Notes: generated from the letters alone by a model not told the origin. Counted from the stretch's first letter, positions 1 to 13,014 are shown. The stretch is DNA of 64,000 nucleotides from Callaeas wilsoni (GCA_013398955.1 VWPU01004913.1:1-64000), one strand, 5' to 3'. Program-made: numbers and translations.

Positions 1-1731
1 ACCTGTCCAAACCGAGACAACGGATTTGTATCTTCTGCTCTGTGTCAGAATTAGGAATGGGGCCAAACCATATCCAATTACCAAGTTACCACTGATGCTG
101 GAAAATATGAAAAAATAAAATCCAAATTTATCCTTGGATTTCATTTTATTACGCAGTTTTGCCAAACGACGTTTACATAGTTCACAGTTTGAAAAAGGAA
201 TAGGTCTAAAAAATCTGAAGAATTTTCAGAACTGAAGTCCCATTTTTGCATACCACTTCAGCCAGATCTTCAAATGCAGGGAAATATGCAACCCCCACTG
301 AAGTCATTTTGAGGCAGTTTGGTTCTGAATGTCTTAGCTATTTAAAAACTCTGAACTTCAAAGATACTAGATCTTACATCTTATGCAAAGTCAAAAATTG
401 GGCTTGTATGTGACTTGCCCTGTCTGAAACCATTTCACTGGCATCATTCTGCTGTGAACAAAACTGGGTATTTGATATAAAATTATGTGTCTCAGATTTT
501 TTCCAATGGAAAACTGAAAATAAAGCCCCTCTGATTACTTTATTTGTAGCGAAGATGCTTAGACTATCTTCTATGCAATTTCATATTCATATCACAGCTG
601 GTGTAAGCTGGTCTCATTCCTGGACAGAGGTTCCAGACTGGACACCTCAGTGAGTTCTAGAGACTTGCATGGTCACTGCTTGCAACTCAGATTCTCCATG
701 TTTGCCCTTTTTTAAGATTTGGTGCCAATTTCACATGCAAAATATCCAATCCAGGGTGTGAGTTTGCCTTTGCAGCTCTGTCAGCTCTGTAGAAAGTCAG
801 CAATTGCATCCTAAACCAAATCCAAAATGTAGTTAAAAGTGAAACTTCTGCTGTGCAGACGGCTAACCAAAATGCTTCTGTCTGCTCCCAGATTATTCAG
901 TCAAAAATCATTTTTAGGTTATCTGGCCACTTCCCAGCCTTTCCTAAATGGAAAACTCAGTCAGCCCTAACTCCAGTCCTTTTAGATGTTTGTCGCTGAG
1001 TTGAAATTGATTGGAAAGATGCAGGACCAGGGACTGTCTGCCAGGAGGGAGGGTTTTTATCCCACTCCTACGTATAAAGCTATAAATCATATTCTGCCAT
1101 CAGATCATTATTTTTCTTCTGTTTCTTATAAACACAGCAGCAGCATCAAATGAAATATGAGCCTTCCAAGGCTGTTGGATTTCCTTGTATGTACTGTAGA
1201 AGGCAACATTTGCAGACATATGGCATGCAGGCTACTCTTAGAGAAGCATTTTGAAAACTGAACTTGTTCATTTTTGAGTCCAATAATTGTAGGTGGTCTG
1301 CGTTACAAACCCTAAATCGCTTCAGTGGTAACTATTTCTCCTAGTCCTACACATCAGTCTGCATGATATTTGGTTTGAGGGGGTTTTATTAAATAGAAAT
1401 CTCAAATATAATGCCCTGAAACGAACTATAAAATATTATCTTCTGAATGTATGGCTCTTTTTTTAATTATAATTGCTTATCTGGTTACAACATCCAGGAG
1501 TATGTGGGTCAAGCACACACCACTTGCAGTGCACTGGTGAACAATCCGGATCTACTCTCATTCCTTCACCAATTCATATTTCTTCCTGATTTTTGCCTTA
1601 CCCTTTACCACAGAAGTATTATTAGGAAAATGACAAAAAAAATTTCAGGACTTCAGTTGTTACAAGAGAAGAAGACCACAGAAGTACCTCAAATATTTTG
1701 TTCGTTTTGGTCTTTTGACTTATATTTATCC
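1..1731. other. Unique non-coding stretch
   Basis: No coding frame, RNA gene or recognisable long repeat is seen. Two TATAAA words lie close together at 1073-1078 and 1081-1086, but with no other promoter evidence. Positions 291-311 carry a degenerate CCCACTGAAGTCA word resembling the dispersed palindromic relic described at 55101-55232. Confidence 0.6.
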
Positions 1732-1766
1732 CTCTCTCTACAGAGAGAGAGAGAGAGAGAGAGAGA
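1732..1766. repeat. (CT)n/(GA)n microsatellite
   Basis: Four CT units (1732-1739) are followed by a short ACA junction and an uninterrupted AG run to 1766. The CT and AG arms are complementary, so the locus can fold back on itself. It explains the Arg-Glu repeats seen in frames crossing it, which are not a protein. Confidence 0.95.
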
Positions 1767-4424
1767 AAGTGGAGGTCCATACACATATATTCATATCCAT
1801 AGATAAATACACATACCATATATTTTATAATTAATTATTTTTATGTGATTGACTATTGAGTTACCCTCTTCTACATAGGAACCGTGCTACATAGGCCTTT
1901 CTGGAAACTGCGTATTTCAGGCATGGCCATGGAAAAGAACAAAGGAAGAACATCTTTAGTCTTCTTTGGTACAGGGATCTGTAGGGGTACAAGCCCAGAG
2001 ACTCGAAAAGATGATGAGGATTGTTGTGGCAGGCAAGCAAGTGTGAAAAGCTCTGTGAAAAGACAAAGAGGCAGTATCTGGCCACGTGGGAACTTCTGTG
2101 CAAGGGTGGCAACATTGTCCTGACAGCAAGCACATCCAAAAATCCTCCTATGAACTCTCAAAACTTTGCTGCTCACACGCTCTGCTCCTGGATGCTCCAA
2201 GCCTGCTGTGAGCAATGCAAGGGCTGGACCTGAGCCCAGAGGTCCCCACTTGGAGGTTTGGGGACAGGGCACCCTTAAATCACACCTGTAACTGCACATC
2301 ACATGTACTCAGAGTAATTTCTCAGTTTTTGGAGAACAACCTGGATCTGCTCTGCAGAGCAGGGTAGCCACATTCAAATCACCTGTGAGGAAGGACCCTT
2401 GTCCCCTGCTGTTCCCCAGATCATGCCCAGGGGAGGTTTAAGAGACAGACCATTTGAGCCAAGCCATAACAGTGACAGGGGATGGTATTTTAACAGCACA
2501 AATGATCAGGTTCCAGTTCCTAGAACTGTTTCCTGACACCATTTAAACCACTGGTATGAATACAGCCCTTCACCTTGCCCCAGCCTATGGCAGCAGTGAC
2601 CCATCTACAGCAACACTGGTCCGAGGACATCCTTTGTGCTGAGCATACAGCAGGTTTAATCACACTGTGCAACCTTTAACATGATTGCATTCATATTTAT
2701 TGCTGCACTGACACAGACAGTTCAGCCACTCTGCTGATGGATACCCCAGAAAATCTCATACATTAGCTCAGTTAGAAACCTGATTTTCTGCCACTAAGTG
2801 AACTGAGAGATGCTCTAGATGCTGATACAAATGTCTTATAATCCAGCTACAGCATACCATTAGGATAATTGTCTTGAGACCAAGTAGTGCCAGATTGATA
2901 GTCCCTGTTCCATTTGCCAGCAGCACAGGTGCAGATGCTATTAGCAAATGCATCCACGCCTTTTTAAAACACTGCTGAGTGCTTTGCTCCAAGGCTAACC
3001 TTCAGCAAGGAGTTCCTTGAGTTAATTATTCACTGTGTCAGTACAGATAAAATGCCCAAATTAGAATTAATAAAACACTGGAAAGTTAACCCTGAAGGGA
3101 ATATCTCAGAGAAGGATGCTACACTGACAAGGAGATTGAGTAGATGACCTACTAAGAAAAATCAAGTCCCTTTTCTAATTTCTGTTTTAAGACTTTACCA
3201 GATGTGCTCAAATCCCAAGCACATTACACGCTTTGAAGTACTCATCCAGCCCTGGGTGCCTCTCAAACTAATTTTATCTCTGGGTATAGTATTCCTCACT
3301 GTTTTCTCTTTGGCCTTGCTGTCACCGACAAGACTGATGCGTGCATTCACACCCAATTCCACTCAATTAACACTCACTGCTTATGCTTGAGCGTTCACTG
3401 TGAAACAGCTTCAAGGAACACTTTGGATAAAGCACGAAATCTTATTAGCTGTTTACATTTTTTTTTCTGAGCCCACCTCTGCTTTTAGTTGTGTCCGCAG
3501 AATTATAAGTACTTAAAACTAATGAAGTAAAGAGCATAAACAGAAGCGAATGATCGAATAGGTCTTCTTCACACTGAAATCTGAGATTTCAAGTGGTGTT
3601 TAAAATTCAGTCAGAGCTGCAACTGCATTATCTTCTGCTCACTCAATCCTTGATCGTGAATTGGAAGCATTCATTATTTATCCACATCTGTCATTCATAA
3701 ACCTGTTTATTATGAAAGAGATTAGACATTTCCCTCATACAAATCCCATTATTCCATTGGATTTATAGTCATACCATCCTTCTCCTTTGAAAATGCTGCT
3801 CTCTGTTCCTTCAGTAACATTGAGCAGTTGCTGTCATTTAGATAAACACAAGATAAATTGCACATTGCAATGGCCCTTCATGAAGTAGCTGCACTCAGTC
3901 ACACTGTTGTGCATCTCACCATCCACTTGCATTAAGTAAAGCAGTGGTAAGACCACAGAGAGTGCAAAGAAACCCCTGAGGGTCCTTCCTTCCTCCCCAG
4001 CACGGCATGGGGAAAATCAGACCCTCAGACCAGGAGTGTGGAGTTGCCCTGGACAACAAATATACCACAGCTGGTGTCCCCTGACACACACTGGGGTCAA
4101 GACATGGTCCACAGGCTGCAGGGGAATTAAATAATGGTAGGACAGTGATGTTTGTAGCAAGAGTGAACAGAAGACAAAGACACAGGACTGGTGATCAAAA
4201 CCCTGGCAGTCTTGAGAGTTATCCTTAGAAAATGAGCTAACAGACAATTCTTTCAGGCAGCAAAAGCAGGCAGACAAACCATGCCAGTTTTTTTCATCTG
4301 GTGGGAGTTTCATGGTATGCACCTTTCCAAAGGCAGATATTTGGAAGGTTAAGTATTAGAGCAAATACCCTTTTGAAATGCAAATTCTCTGTGCAAATGT
4401 CCCCAGAGAGAGCATATATCTGAG
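1767..4424. other. Unique non-coding stretch
   Basis: Open frames here stay at or below about 143 codons, overlap one another on both strands and match no family I know. Apart from a possible CR1 tail at 3131-3185 I see no feature. Confidence 0.55.
3131..3185 (+). repeat. Possible degenerate CR1 3' tail
   Basis: The order of words (GATTGAGTAGATGACCT, then AAGTCCCTTTTCTAA) resembles the avian CR1 3' untranslated end, roughly 'ttggactagatgacct ... gtcccttccaa'. The terminal octamer repeat is not preserved, so this is a weak call. Confidence 0.3.
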
Positions 4425-4480
4425 ATATTATTTATTATTATTATTTATTGTTGTTGATATTGTTAATGTTATTATTGTTG
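4425..4480. repeat. TTA/TTG-rich low-complexity run
   Basis: A run of TTA and ATT units passes into TTG-rich units. Such runs often end SINE or LINE insertions, but the sequence upstream is too decayed to name an element. Confidence 0.8.
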
Positions 4481-7400
4481 TCATGTTACTCCCGGACTGA
4501 ATGGGATGGCAACACATTGAGTAACAGGGAAAGATCTGTCAGTAGAAGTGCAAGGAAATATGGCCATTCTGGCAACAGTCTTGTTTTCCTTCATTCCATT
4601 GCCCCAGGATACTGCAGAAAACTAGTAATATACAGCCTGGGTTCACCTACTTCTAGGCACTACTGCAGGCACTCAAAAGTAGACCTGGTGATGCTACTCC
4701 CTGCATTTCCAAGCACACTTCTGGCTACACGTCTGAGCTGGGCTCTGCTTCTCCGATCAGCCAGCTCTGTGCAGTCACCACAGCTTTTCCCAGCAAGGCA
4801 ACAGATGTCTCCTGGGACCAGAGTCATCTCTGCCAGAAATCGTTTGGTTTCACTGAGGTAGGACTGCAGCTACACTCATCCTGGAGGTCTGGACCTCGAC
4901 TGCTCATGTGCATTGCCATATGCTCCACTATAATTGTAAGCTGCAAAGTAAAAAACAAATATGTGGCTTAAACAAGCCTGCTCTATGTGGTGTTATTTCA
5001 CTTAAGGATTAGGTGAATCAGCTTCACTGAAGAAGGCAGTGTCTCACCATATGCCCATCCAGACCCCTGGGGGGCTGCTGCAGGGCAGGAGGGAGGTGTG
5101 TGCTGTAAGGTGTGTGACGGCTCCGTGTCTCCCTGTTGTTAATGTCTGGCTATAATAAATGCTACTTAGCGAAACAGATCTATATTTAAACAAGGCCTTT
5201 TTGGGTAAATACCTGAAATCCAGCAAAGACTATCCTAAACTCTCAGAGGAGTCTTGAATGCCCATGTCAAAATTCCCACTGTCATCAGTGAGCCCAGAGC
5301 ATCACCTTCAGACTCCTCTAGTTCAATGCACAAATTCAGAACAAAGAAATTTTAAAAATAGAATGACCTCAGGTCCTGATGTTTGCATCTCTGAGGCAAC
5401 ACTTATTTACTTAAAGCTCTCCTTTCAGTCAGAGGAGAAGCAATTAGCACAAGGAGTATCACCCACAGTCAGGCAGATATATATCACTGAGCATCAAGCT
5501 GTGACAACTGAAGTACTGAGGCACCAGAAGACAAACAGGCAAACATTGCATTTTCTTCTGAGACAGGAACATAGCAAAAAACTCCAACCAGCCTCAAACT
5601 AAAAAGCCAAACCTTGCAATCAATAAGGAACAGCAGAAAATACCAAGAAAAAATTATCAATATGTCAGATGGTAAAATTGTAATACATCGTGAGGAAGAA
5701 AAGGTTAACCTGTGTATCTACCATGAAGACAAGTGATACTGAGAGTTTCATAGGCAGAAACAATATCCTTTATGAAACCAACCAGAATAATGGAGGCAGA
5801 CTGATGGGCACACAGGCTTCTTTCAAGTCTTAACTTCTGCAGTTGCCTTTCATGGATGCTACAAGCATACCTCAGACTTTCAGAGGTGTGCCAGCTCTTA
5901 CTCATCTCTCTTCAAGCTGACAGAGGGTATGGCCTGACTTGGAGCTGTGCAAAGCCTCAAAGTATTATCTGAGATACAAGTGTGATTCCTCCACTTTTAT
6001 AGCTATGCAGAGGGAAGTCTTGGTGGGAAACTAGTCAGATATTCCCTCCATGAGGCAAAAGTAAGGGCAGTATCTTGATTCTCTCTCCCTGAAGTGCTGT
6101 TCTGCACAGTCAGCAGAAACAAAACACTATTTATGTCACTAGCAGTGGCATATTTTATTCTGAATTCTTGAAGGAAACAGACCTGTAGAGTAATGAAGGG
6201 AAAATAAAAATAACAATTTCTTTGGAGGAGAGAGATGCTTCAGAATTGCAGAAAAAGTACTGGACATGTTGCTGTTACAGGAATCATTTATCTTGCATCT
6301 GCTCCCTTAACTTTCTCTCGAGTTCCAATTATGTATGAACACAGCTGTGTACATGAAGGGTAAATACCCACATGAGTCCAATAGTCCAAGAGTCATGTTT
6401 TACTTCTCTTTAATTTCATTTTTCATCTCTCCATGCAGTTCTACTTACCTTATGGGCCTGACTTAAAAAACTCAGCTGGTGAAGGGACAAAAGGTCTTTC
6501 TGCAACTAGCACAATAATTCTTATTGTCTCAAAATATATTCCAAACATATCCAAAAGCTTTCAGACATAGAAAAGTGGTCTTAGTATTAAAGGAATTTGG
6601 TTCATTGCAGCTAGAAAAGATTTTTTTTTCCATCAGATTCTACTTAGTTGGCTGTAAGATACTCATTGAATTATTTCCCATAACGGTATTATAAAAACAC
6701 AGTAGGTATGAAAACAGTAAACAAATGGTACAAATTTTTGTCTCATTTACTTTAGTTTCATACCACTTCAGTTTCACTTTACCAGTTTTTCATCTAATAT
6801 AAATCAGTAGGTTTATACTGCAACCAATAGCTCCAGAGTGATTTCATCAGCTGAGGTTTAGGTCCATTGGGCTCAGTGAAACTACTGCTATTTGTGCTAT
6901 AGCAAATAAGTAAACAATCAAGTTCCATATTTTATATTTTACTATATTTCTCCTTATGAAAAAATAATACTTAGTGTCTATGAGAAAAAGTTTCAGAGAG
7001 GCAGGAATGGACAAGTGCAGAACATTCAAGGATTTCCTAAACAGGAAGATAAATATATTTTATTATGTACAATAATCAGCACTAAAAATATTCTCAGCAC
7101 TTCCATGGCACTGCTCACACAGCAGCTTGGTTATAGCTATTTTTCATGTCTTTCTTTTTCCAATGCCCCAGACGGTTTGGGTCATACTTTGTTGCATAAA
7201 GATGAAAAAATTAATTTAGATTAAATGTGTCAACAGAGGGTAGTTCCATCAGTGAAGTGCAGCTCTCATCTGAGCCTCTACAAGATTTCCAGCAGAGAAA
7301 TGCCCATTTGCTTGCTTCCCTACTCCACTCTATGGAGCTCTGTAGGGTAGAGATAATTTTCTCGTGCCTCAGTATTGCTTTGATTCTGAAAGGCACAGGC

Positions 7401-8210
7401 ATGGATTAAGGAAACACCCCAGCTGAGCAGCTGTTATTTGTGAATCTATCCTCAGGCTAATCATAGAGCTAAAGCTCTAAGAAAGCAGTGAAACTGGAGC
7501 CTCAGAGCTGGCAGGGCATTTTTTGGCATGAATTGCAAGTCGTCTTAACCAGAAAGGTAAAATGGTAAAAAAACGGAGAGGGTATTTATTTTAAAGCTGT
7601 AATACACTGTTGTTAACGGACCAGATTGTGAACCTCTTACTCAGACTTTGATCAAAAAAATAGAGGGACAACAACCCCCAAGAGGCTGAAATTTTGGGTA
7701 CTTTAGTGAGCATCCAGGCGGGATATTTTTCTGTTAAGGTTTGAAGTAAATCCAGCAAGTAATTTCTAAACCAGCAGCAATACTCTGAAAAGCATGTGTT
7801 CAGAAATAGTCCTTATTTGAAAGGTCTGCTCCCCATGTTCATGGACCAAACAACTTTAATGTGGAATTTCTGCACCTACCAGTTAAGGGGAAATAAAAAA
7901 ACCCAAAGAAACAACCCCTATTAATTTGTAAAGTGACTATATTTGATCTTATATCATCGGTAGTTCAAAATTGCCAACATCACCTTTCCAAACAGTCCTT
8001 TTTGATCTTCACATTAAAAAGCTGAAAATTTATCTTGCCGTCTCCAATACCTTTCTACCAATTATAACTCAGGAGGCAGTAACAAATTCTTTAATTTGTT
8101 GACAAAGTCTGACAAGCCCCAATGAACTAATATGAAGCATTTATAGGTTTTCATGACAAAAAGAAAATAACAAAGCCATAGATTTCTACTTTGGTCTCTT
8201 TCCTAGGTGA
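4481..8210. other. Unique non-coding stretch
   Basis: No gene-like frame is seen: the longest is 137 codons (4448-4861 +) and recognisable domains are absent. Sequence is AT-leaning between 6150 and 8200. One palindromic relic is listed separately at 5261-5305. Confidence 0.55.
5261..5305. repeat. Dispersed palindromic relic (sauropsid type)
   Basis: The words ATTCCCACT, ATCAGTGAGCCCAGAG and CATCACC occur in the order seen in a dispersed element of birds, crocodiles and turtles that reads roughly 'attcccattgacttcagtgggcccagaggatcaggcc'. Assignment rests on remembered resemblance, not an alignment. Confidence 0.4.
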
Positions 8211-8247
8211 AGAAAAAAAAAAAAGAAAACAGAAAAAAAAAGGAAAC
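8211..8247. repeat. A-rich low-complexity tract
   Basis: Two long A runs are separated by GAAAACAG. A pyrimidine-rich stretch and CCTAGGTG precede it. No retrocopy body is recognisable upstream. Confidence 0.85.
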
Positions 8248-8463
8248 TATATGTTTTTAAAATGCCCTAAACAGGCACTACCACCCGTTTATTCAGTGGC
8301 TGCAGAGTTCTGCCAGGATGTAGAAGGTTGGGGTTCAGTTCCCACTTCCCTCCCGGAGATCAGAACCTAGAGAAGGACGTTACTCTATTGCAAAGGGGAA
8401 TATTTTGCTGGGAAATACTTTGTGTTTTGCTTTTTTTCCCTGTAGATGTTGTTCTACTCTATA

Positions 8464-8572
8464 TAGAATATTGAAATATTCATTAGGCCAGAGAGAACAA
8501 CTCTATATCATGGTGTTTAGGCCCTGCAGTGGAGAGACAGGACATCACTCTCATGAATATTTCAATATTGTA
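8464..8572. repeat. Imperfect inverted repeat, 17-bp perfect arms
   Basis: The arm at 8467-8483 (AATATTGAAATATTCAT) recurs as its exact reverse complement at 8553-8569, around a 69-bp centre. Two further pairs lie outside the arms (8464-8465 with 8571-8572), with one mismatch. Each arm is itself nearly palindromic. It could be a tiny MITE-like element, a recombination product or a foldback-forming site. No target-site duplication is clear. Confidence 0.7.
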
Positions 8573-9346
8573 ACCAAAGTAGAACATACTCTATCAGAGG
8601 TTTTGAAAAAACATATCCTCTCTTTCCATCCTGCCCTGGGGGATATAAAATAGTCTGGTACTTGGGGGCTGTTCCTGGGAAATTAAGGTGGGCTCAGATC
8701 TCATCTGGCAGTGAGGAAACTAAAGCCTTCTTTTTTGCATTTTGAATGAGTCCCTGCCAGATGAACTATTGAAAGACAGGAGACAGGTGGCTTTTTAATC
8801 AACTAAGCTATCTTTATGTATCTCTCTTTCTTTCCTATCTCTCACCTTCAAGAATGACAAGCTCGTCCTGACTTTTGGAACAGTTCTAAGCCCACTAAAT
8901 GCCACTTTTGGGCAAAATACTTAACAAATAAAGCTTACTCAAATCTGAGCATATTTGATGATATTTATGTTTTTCACAGCTTTAAGTTCATCTCTAGGAT
9001 TATACAAACCATGTCTTGGCTTCTTTCTACATCTCCTTATACTTGGACAACTCTGATTTGTCTCTCCTTTGGTGGAAAAGTAGATGGATATGCTGGAGGG
9101 AAGGAAAAGGGTGCATAGGAATCTAAATACATATCACTGTAATTAAAAAAAGATCTATTAGAATTGACAATTTGAAAAATATTGATCTGATTTCTATGTT
9201 ACAGATTTACAGCTGAAAATTGAAAGCTACTAGAAACTGTGTTAGACTGGAATTTGTCCATGATTATTAAAGTCATAGGATTGGTGGCTGAAGTAAAACT
9301 CAAGTGAAGTGCATAAAAAAAGTCCTAACCACTACTATATTTCTCT

Positions 9347-9400
9347 AAGAAAGAAAAAAAAAACAAACAACAACAACAAAAACCAAAACACAAGAAAAAA
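9347..9400. repeat. A-rich / (CAA)n tract
   Basis: An A run passes into CAA units and then AC-rich sequence ending in another A run. This is ordinary low-complexity DNA. Confidence 0.9.
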
Positions 9401-10632
9401 GTCAGCATGCTCTGTTGAGCAAGGCTTCCTGATATATGTGTGAGTCCACTCTGGAGGCACAACATGGTATTTCTTCACACGCTATCAGGAATGCAGTCCT
9501 CATTTCCTACCTAAAAGCAGCTTGGCTGAGGGAGAAGAATTTAGGCCAACCATTTAATTTGATTGTCAATTTTGCTCTTATGCCTATACATTATAACATG
9601 GGGGCATGGATAAAGTCAGGTGAGAACTGGAACAGATGAGCCTTTGGATGTTTAACTTTCCGGGCTCTGAATGATAGGCATGCTTAGATCAGAATAAAAT
9701 TTCTTTTGTCATCTTCAGAGCTGAGAATATCCCTTTAGCTGGCTGAGAAAAATAATGTTTGGAAAATCTCTGTGTGAAATGATATTATTTATATTATTTA
9801 TTTTGCCTGAATTTGTTCTGTAGCAAGCATTCTGGAAGTAATGCAAGTAAAATAACTCAGCAAGGAATGACATAAATGCAGTGAACTGTCATTGCATATA
9901 GCTTCAAGAAACACTTTCCACATACATCCGCCTAGTTTTCTTCAGTGCAGTTGTCACAGGAGAGTTTGCTAAGGATCCTAGATGATGGAAATTTCAAACA
10001 CATCTTCCTACTGCAGTTTATTCACCAAAGAAGAATCCCTAGGCTCCTGAATACCCAGGGAATCCTTGATGTTCTGGGAGACAGGCTGTCACATAGAGGC
10101 AGCGAGCTTGTGTGTGTGTTTTTGCTCCTCACAGACACACTCTGATTCAGGCTGCATCTGCATCCACAAGTAATGTGGTGCAACAGGAGTACCAGGTTAT
10201 CCTATTGCAAACTGCAAGTGCCACAAAGCCGTTTGTGCTAAGGACAGCAGCTACACTACATGACTCTTGGGGTTTTACTTCAGGACAGCTCTAATCTTGT
10301 CCTCAGGAGAGAACTCGTCTCAGCTGCTGGAGCACATTGGTGCTTGGTTGCCTGCAGCACAACATTTGGCTGGATCTGGTTCATGGACTCAGAGACAAAT
10401 GGTGCAAACCAAAACTGGAGAATGCAGACAATCAGTAGAGTCAAAAGCATGAAGCTTGAAGCTAAAATCACACCTAATCCTTACTTCAAACCCATCATTT
10501 CTACACTGTTTTCTCAGAAAACCACAAGCTCCATAGAAACCTTCAGGCCTCTTTCTCACAGTGGCGATAAATGCAAAGACTTTTCCAAGCCACCAAAGGT
10601 AAGAGCACAAGGGGCATTACAGCCTGGGTGCA

Positions 10633-10646
10633 GCTCCCATGGCAAC
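10633..10646. promoter_or_regulatory. X-box-like (RFX) motif
   Basis: GCTCCCATGGCAAC matches the palindromic RFX X-box pattern GTTNCCATGGNAAC at all but one fixed position. Motif evidence only. Confidence 0.35.
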
Positions 10647-11764
10647 TGTGAGCCATCCTGGATGCTCTGTGATGGCAGTGGTACAGGCTCTACCAAAATA
10701 GCTCCCACTCTGGAGTCATTTCACCACTCCGAAAAAGCAATTTAGATAATCTGCTAGGACTACACGAGCACATGGAGCTGGGGGCTCAACCATCTCAGCT
10801 GGTCAGAGATGACAGGATGAACCTCAAATCAAACTTATGTGTAGTGAAAGAGAAGACATTAAAATTTAAGCATGTTACAATGATGTGAGAGATGTCCAGT
10901 GGCAGACAGAGAGTGGCAGTAGATATAAAACTGTGATCTTTACTTACTTGGTGGTTGTGCTGAAGGACTCAGTTCATACACTGGCAAACATCTCACTCCT
11001 TGCAATGCATATATTGAGGGGCATGGGACCGTCACAGTGTTAGGACAATACCCAGAAAACCTCATTTTATGTGGCTAGCAAATCCTTAGGAAAATTCACA
11101 TAGCTTTGGTAAACCAAAACATCTCAGCAATTTTACTAGAGGTTTTAACACTTCTGTTTTTACACCCATACGCAAAGATTAAACTCCACGATGATCAAAT
11201 TTTCCATGTCAAGACAAAAATACATCCAGTTTTCCCTCTGCAGTTGTACCTCAGCCATGGGAAATGCACTTTCCTACTACTCAGGTGTTATCAGAACCAG
11301 ATCCCATAATTGTTTGCTTCGACATTTAGATGCAGCTTTTAATGATATGTCAAAAAACTACAAAGAAATAACTTTACTTGAAACTCTCAGTTATAAAATC
11401 AAATTGTCTCAAAAATGCACCTAAGCCTTTTGGAGATGGGGTTTACATCTTGGCAGGCTCCACAGGATTGCAGCACGTTACAATAGCTCCTCAACATAAA
11501 TAAAAATAATCTAGATCATTTTTTGGTGTCTGCACATCTCACACAGCAGGGATCAGATCCAACTGGCCTCCTGATGACAGTGTCACATAAATATTAAATA
11601 TTAATAGTACTGTTACTGTTAATTTGGCAAAATGTGATACTGTGTAAAGCGAATTTTGTCTCTTTTGGCTGTGCTGCAACGAGGAAAACACATGTTCTCA
11701 ACATTTCTAGCTGGACAGCTTTCTTTTACAAATGTTTGCTTTTCTTAAATTAACATACATGAGT

Positions 11765-11792
11765 GGGTTGGGGAAGGGGGGGAGCGTGGGGG
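11765..11792 (+). other. G-quadruplex motif
   Basis: Four G runs of 3, 4, 7 and 5 bases are separated by loops TT, AA and AGCGT. This satisfies the usual G3+ with 1-7 nt loops rule on the + strand. The surrounding DNA is AT-leaning, so the G cluster stands out. Confidence 0.8.
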
Positions 11793-12371
11793 AGTGTTGC
11801 TTTTACCTGAAGTCTTTCAACCCCCTTTTTTGTTAGTCACATTTACACCTACTGGAAATCTGGACTTAGGTGACACTTGTCTCTAATTCAGAAACAGTCT
11901 CTTATTCATCAGAAAAAAAACAGGAAAAGCTGTCTAAAACCATCCCTGTCTTTGACTTTTGTAGGTTTTTATGCAGCTCCTGTCATAAATGTAGGTCAGA
12001 GACTGAAGGTAGTGGCTGGAGCAATTAAGTGCTGTATTTGACACAATTGCAGATAAAATAAAATACTTGAGGGTTTAACCATTATATACACACATTTATT
12101 CTTATGCTTTCTATGTGCTGTAAATAGGAAATATTTACTTTCATGCAATCTGGAGACACAGTAACAACAGTGAGAAATAATCCTCATGAATATGGCTATC
12201 AGGGTATTTGCCAGCATCCGCTGTTCTTTAGCATTAAAAAAATGTTTCTACTTTACCCCTTCACCAAGGTACCTGAACCTTGAAAGGTGAAGTAAAGATA
12301 GGAAGAAGGTGGAAGGAGGTATCCCTAACACTCTCTAAGGACATGTGATACAGTATTAATTGTACTCTTAG
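11793..12371. other. Unique AT-leaning stretch
   Basis: No gene, repeat or RNA recognised. Confidence 0.55.
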
Positions 12372-12420
12372 ATAGTTCTGCTACCAAGAGCTTGCAAACA
12401 GCTCTTAGTAGCAGAGCTAT
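12372..12420. other. Compact 21-pair hairpin with 7-nt loop
   Basis: Arms 12372-12392 and 12400-12420 pair over 21 positions: 19 Watson-Crick, one G-T wobble (12376/12416) and one C-A mismatch (12385/12407). The loop is TGCAAAC. Read from the minus strand, the C-A mismatch becomes G-U and the wobble becomes A-C. Pairing stops abruptly at both ends. It is shorter than a typical vertebrate pre-miRNA stem, so it may instead be a foldback remnant or a cruciform-prone site. Confidence 0.75.
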
Positions 12421-12964
12421 GGATGCCTAAATGTTATTAGTTCAACACAGCAGAAGAAGATGAGGTTTTATTGGCCATTTCATTCTGAGCAGGGAGAAAA
12501 TGGGAAATAAACAGGAAAATACAGGGAGAACTGTGACCTCTAGAGAGAAAATATGAAGGCATTATGAGGAAGCACAAGCAGGAAGAGAGCAAAAGCTGGT
12601 AATGACTCTGCATTCAGAGCTGTTGAGTACTGGGAAGAAGATTGTGGAAAACTGCTTCACTCACTGGGGAAAAGGGAAGAAGCAACAGTGTTTGTGGAGA
12701 TGGGTGGAGGATTAATCAGCTGAGATGATGCTCTGGCACTTTGTAAACATGATGAGACAGATGCAACTGCCCAAACTGGGTGCCTCATGAGACACCCAGG
12801 AACAGCAACTGGAGAGCAAGCAGCCATCCAAAGGCATCTCAAATAGCCCCAGACACTTTCCTGACATAGGGATAGTGCCTACATGTGGGGTGGATGGATA
12901 AAGAGGTAGATGGTTGTGGAGGCTGATGTGTCCAGTGTTGTTTTAGGTTCTGTGAAGTATTTGC
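12421..12964. other. Unique non-coding stretch
   Basis: No gene, repeat or RNA recognised. Confidence 0.55.
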
Positions 12965-13014
12965 ATTTCAGTACCCTAGAGGTTTTTCCAACTGAAATTA
13001 TTATGATTCTATGG
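12965..13014 (+). repeat. CR1 LINE 3' tail fragment
   Basis: GAGGTTTTTCCAACTGAAAT followed by TATGATTCTATGG reproduces the avian CR1 3' end: the 'gaggtcccttccaactc' block and then the ATTCTATG octamer. Only the last ~50 bp remain, so this is a strongly 5'-truncated plus-strand copy. Confidence 0.75.

Larger units (their letters stand above)
8573..11764. other. Unique non-coding stretch
   Basis: Contains an A-rich (CAA)n-like tract (9347-9400) and an X-box-like site (10633-10646). The frame at 10260-10745 (+, 161 codons) has no recognisable domain. Nothing else is supported. Confidence 0.5.

Noticed and set aside
1447..1806. Arg-Glu repeat protein
   Set aside because: The repeat is simply the GA microsatellite translated.
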